Origin: Bacteroidia bacterium
Lineage (GTDB): Bacteria > Bacteroidota > Bacteroidia > Bacteroidales > UBA12481
DNA: 6,969 nucleotides
Direction of reading: 5' to 3'
Assembly (NCBI GenBank): GCA_026391235.1
Contig: JAPLDV010000560.1
Location: 1 to 6,969, forward strand
This document shows positions 4,764 through 6,969 of this stretch, one piece after another (position 1 is the first letter of the stretch; every line of letters starts with the position of its first letter). The translations under genes were made by a program, and so were the position numbers. The notes under the pieces were generated by a model. The model was not told where the DNA came from and made no database searches. It was given only the letters and a program-made list of their open reading frames with translations.

Positions 4764-6953
4764 ATGTCAAACATCCGTGTTGAAGCCGTTAAAGAGCTGT
4801 TTTCAAGAAAACCATTAGTGGTTGAAGCTCCAGGTGAAAAAGTATCCGATTATTACGGAATACACACCTTTGGTTTGGAAACAATGAAAAAGTACCTGCC
4901 AACCGAGGCGTACGAAAATGTTAAGAAAGCTGTCGACACCTGGGGATATATCGACCGGCGGTCGGCAGATTCAGTGGCTGCAGCAATGAAAGCCTGGGCA
5001 ATGAGCTTTGGCGTAACCCATTACACACACTGGTTTCACCCCCTGAATGGTTCAACCGCAGAAAAACATGACGCATTTTTCGAGCCGACAAAAGACGGAA
5101 AGATGTTTGAGCATTTCGGAGGTAAAGAGCTTATTCAACAGGAGCCAGATGCATCTTCACTGCCAAGCGGCGGAATTCGCAATACCTTCGAGGCTCGCGG
5201 ATATACCGCCTGGGACCCGTCGTCTCCGGCATTTATCGTCGAAAAAACTCTCTGTATACCAACGGTTTTCGTGTCCTATACCGGAGAGGCCCTGGATTTT
5301 AAAACCCCGCTGCTGAAATCATTGTTCGCCCTCGATGAAGCGGCTGTTCAGGTTTGCCAGTTATTCGATAAGGATGTTGATAAAGTTATTGCTACCCTTG
5401 GCTGGGAACAGGAGTATTTTCTGGTTGATGAGGCTCTTTTTTATGCCCGCCCTGATTTGCTCCTCACCGACCGTACTTTGATGGGCCATGCTTCGGCCCG
5501 TGATCAGCAACTGGCCGATCACTACTTCGGATCGATCCCCGAGCGGGTCACGGCTTTTATGAGAGAACTTGAATTCGATTGCTACAAACTGGGTATCCCG
5601 GTGAGGACCCGTCATAATGAGGTGGCCCCCAATCAGTTTGAGTGTGCCCCTGTTTTTGAGGAGGCCAACCTGGCGGTTGACCACAACCAACTTCTGATGG
5701 ATATCATGAAAAAGGTTGCCCGTAAACATAATTTCCGCGCCCTTTTGCACGAAAAACCGTACAAAGGCATAAATGGGTCAGGCAAACATAATAACTGGTC
5801 GATGCTCACGAATACCGGAGTCAATTTGCTGGCCCCAGGCACCAACCCGAAATCGAACCTCCAGTTTCTGACATTCATCGTTAATACCGTTAAGGCAGTT
5901 CATGATTATGCTGATCTGCTGAGAGCCAGTGTTATGTCGGCAGGCAACGAACATCGCCTGGGTGCTCACGAGGCTCCTCCGGCTATAATATCTGTATTTA
6001 TCGGCCAGCACCTCACCCGGATACTGCAGGAAATCGAAGATAAGGTGCCGGCAGTCGACATGACACCGGATCAGAAAACAGAACTGAAATTGGATATCGG
6101 TAAGATTCCGCAGATTTTACTTGATAATACCGACCGCAACCGGACAAGCCCCTTTGCTTTTACCGGTAACCGCTTTGAGTTCAGAGCAGTCGGTTCATCC
6201 ATGAACTGCGCCGCACCCATGACTATTTTAAACGCAGCCGTTGCCAACCAGCTTAGAGAATTTAAAGCGGAGATTGATAACCTGATTGAAAAGGGGGCTA
6301 AAAAAGATGAGGCTATTTTCCGTGTTCTACGTAAATACATCATCCATTCCAAAAAGATATTCTTTGAAGGCAACGGTTATGGCGATGAATGGAAACAGGA
6401 GGCCGAACGCCGCGGACTTACCAATATCAAGGATGCACCGGAAGCGTTGAAAGCATACGTGGATCCTAAAAGCATCGATCTGCTCGGCAGGCTCAATGTT
6501 CTGTCGGAGCGGGAACTAAATGCGCGATATGATATCCGCCTGGAAATGTTTACCAAAAAAATTCAAATCGAGTCGAGGGTTCTGGGCGACCTTGCTGTAA
6601 ACCATATTATTCCGACTGTAATTAAGTATCAAAACCGTTTGATCGAGAACGTAAAAGGGTTGAAAGATATTCTTCCTGCCAGCGAATTTGCAGATGCCGC
6701 CAGTTACCAGCTAAATGCAATCCGGCGGATTTCAAAACACAAGTCCCTGATCCTGGAAATGGTGGATGAAATGGTGAATGCACGGAAAGAGGCTAACCTG
6801 ATCGAGGATGTCCGCCTTCTTGCCGATGCCTATAATACTAAGGTTAAACACTTTCTTGATGAGATCAGATACCACATTGATAAACTTGAATTAATTGTGG
6901 ATGACGACCTCTGGCCACTGCCAAAATACCGCGAGTTACTTTTTGCCCGCTAA
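4764..6953 (+). CDS. glnN: Glutamine synthetase type III
   Basis: This enzyme makes glutamine from glutamate, ammonia and ATP in the cytosol and is the main glutamine synthetase type of Bacteroidota, acting as a large double-ring oligomer. The protein is 729 residues, the usual GSIII length and much longer than GSI (about 470). An N-terminal GSIII-specific domain covers roughly residues 25-180. The catalytic domain has GWEQEYF (213-219; metal ligands E215, E217), NEVAPNQFE (285-293; E286, E293), GSGKHNNWS (338-346; H342), AGNEHRLGAHEAPP (393-406) and DRNRTSPFAFTGNRFEFR (457-474; E472, R474 in the active site). A helical GSIII C-terminal extension follows from about 500. The start is fixed by an in-frame TAA at 4743-4745. 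No Shine-Dalgarno sequence is present. It appears to be transcribed alone from a promoter near 4564, with a repeat-filled leader; no PII or amt gene is adjacent in the window. No key residue is missing. Confidence 0.97.
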   Translation: MSNIRVEAVKELFSRKPLVVEAPGEKVSDYYGIHTFGLETMKKYLPTEAYENVKKAVDTWGYIDRRSADSVAAAMKAWAMSFGVTHYTHWFHPLNGSTAEKHDAFFEPTKDGKMFEHFGGKELIQQEPDASSLPSGGIRNTFEARGYTAWDPSSPAFIVEKTLCIPTVFVSYTGEALDFKTPLLKSLFALDEAAVQVCQLFDKDVDKVIATLGWEQEYFLVDEALFYARPDLLLTDRTLMGHASARDQQLADHYFGSIPERVTAFMRELEFDCYKLGIPVRTRHNEVAPNQFECAPVFEEANLAVDHNQLLMDIMKKVARKHNFRALLHEKPYKGINGSGKHNNWSMLTNTGVNLLAPGTNPKSNLQFLTFIVNTVKAVHDYADLLRASVMSAGNEHRLGAHEAPPAIISVFIGQHLTRILQEIEDKVPAVDMTPDQKTELKLDIGKIPQILLDNTDRNRTSPFAFTGNRFEFRAVGSSMNCAAPMTILNAAVANQLREFKAEIDNLIEKGAKKDEAIFRVLRKYIIHSKKIFFEGNGYGDEWKQEAERRGLTNIKDAPEALKAYVDPKSIDLLGRLNVLSERELNARYDIRLEMFTKKIQIESRVLGDLAVNHIIPTVIKYQNRLIENVKGLKDILPASEFADAASYQLNAIRRISKHKSLILEMVDEMVNARKEANLIEDVRLLADAYNTKVKHFLDEIRYHIDKLELIVDDDLWPLPKYRELLFAR

Positions 6954-6969
6954 AATAGGTTGGATCCAG

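Overview
The window looks like a chromosomal stretch from a member of the Bacteroidota, probably Bacteroidales-like. The evidence is a type III glutamine synthetase of 729 residues, a DUF3109 protein following a phosphoglycerate mutase, start codons without a Shine-Dalgarno sequence, and a -7 promoter element of the Bacteroidota type (TAnnTTTG). All five genes lie on the + strand. There is no phage, IS, CRISPR, rRNA or tRNA gene.

Layout. Positions 1-1480 hold the 3' part of gpmI, the cofactor-independent phosphoglycerate mutase of glycolysis; about 12-20 N-terminal residues lie outside the window. Its TGA stop shares one base with the ATG of a cysteine-rich DUF3109 gene (1480-2067). A predicted secreted, probably outer-membrane beta-barrel protein of unknown function follows after 45 bases (2113-2769). 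These three genes could form one transcription unit. A GC-rich spacer (2770-2914) carries two hairpins and a short heptamer array, and leads directly into an M20 family dipeptidase (2915-4282). A 481-base intergenic region then precedes the type III glutamine synthetase glnN (4764-6953).

The genes are housekeeping functions: central carbon metabolism, peptide breakdown and ammonia assimilation. The unusual material is between them. Four tandem arrays with a strict 7-base period but different unit sequences occur at 2876-2906, 4370-4404, 4411-4431 and 4601-4724. Two of them are inverted copies of each other, with a perfect 26-base inverted match, and they bracket a 205-base segment containing an intrinsic terminator and the likely glnN promoter. 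The largest array lies inside the predicted glnN leader and shows a 21-base higher-order period. Two copies of a widespread type of palindromic repeat (stem TTCCCGC/GCGGGAA) sit just after the dipeptidase gene.

I see no obvious new multi-gene system. The best candidates for something undescribed are the heptamer repeat class itself and the way its arrays frame the glnN control region.
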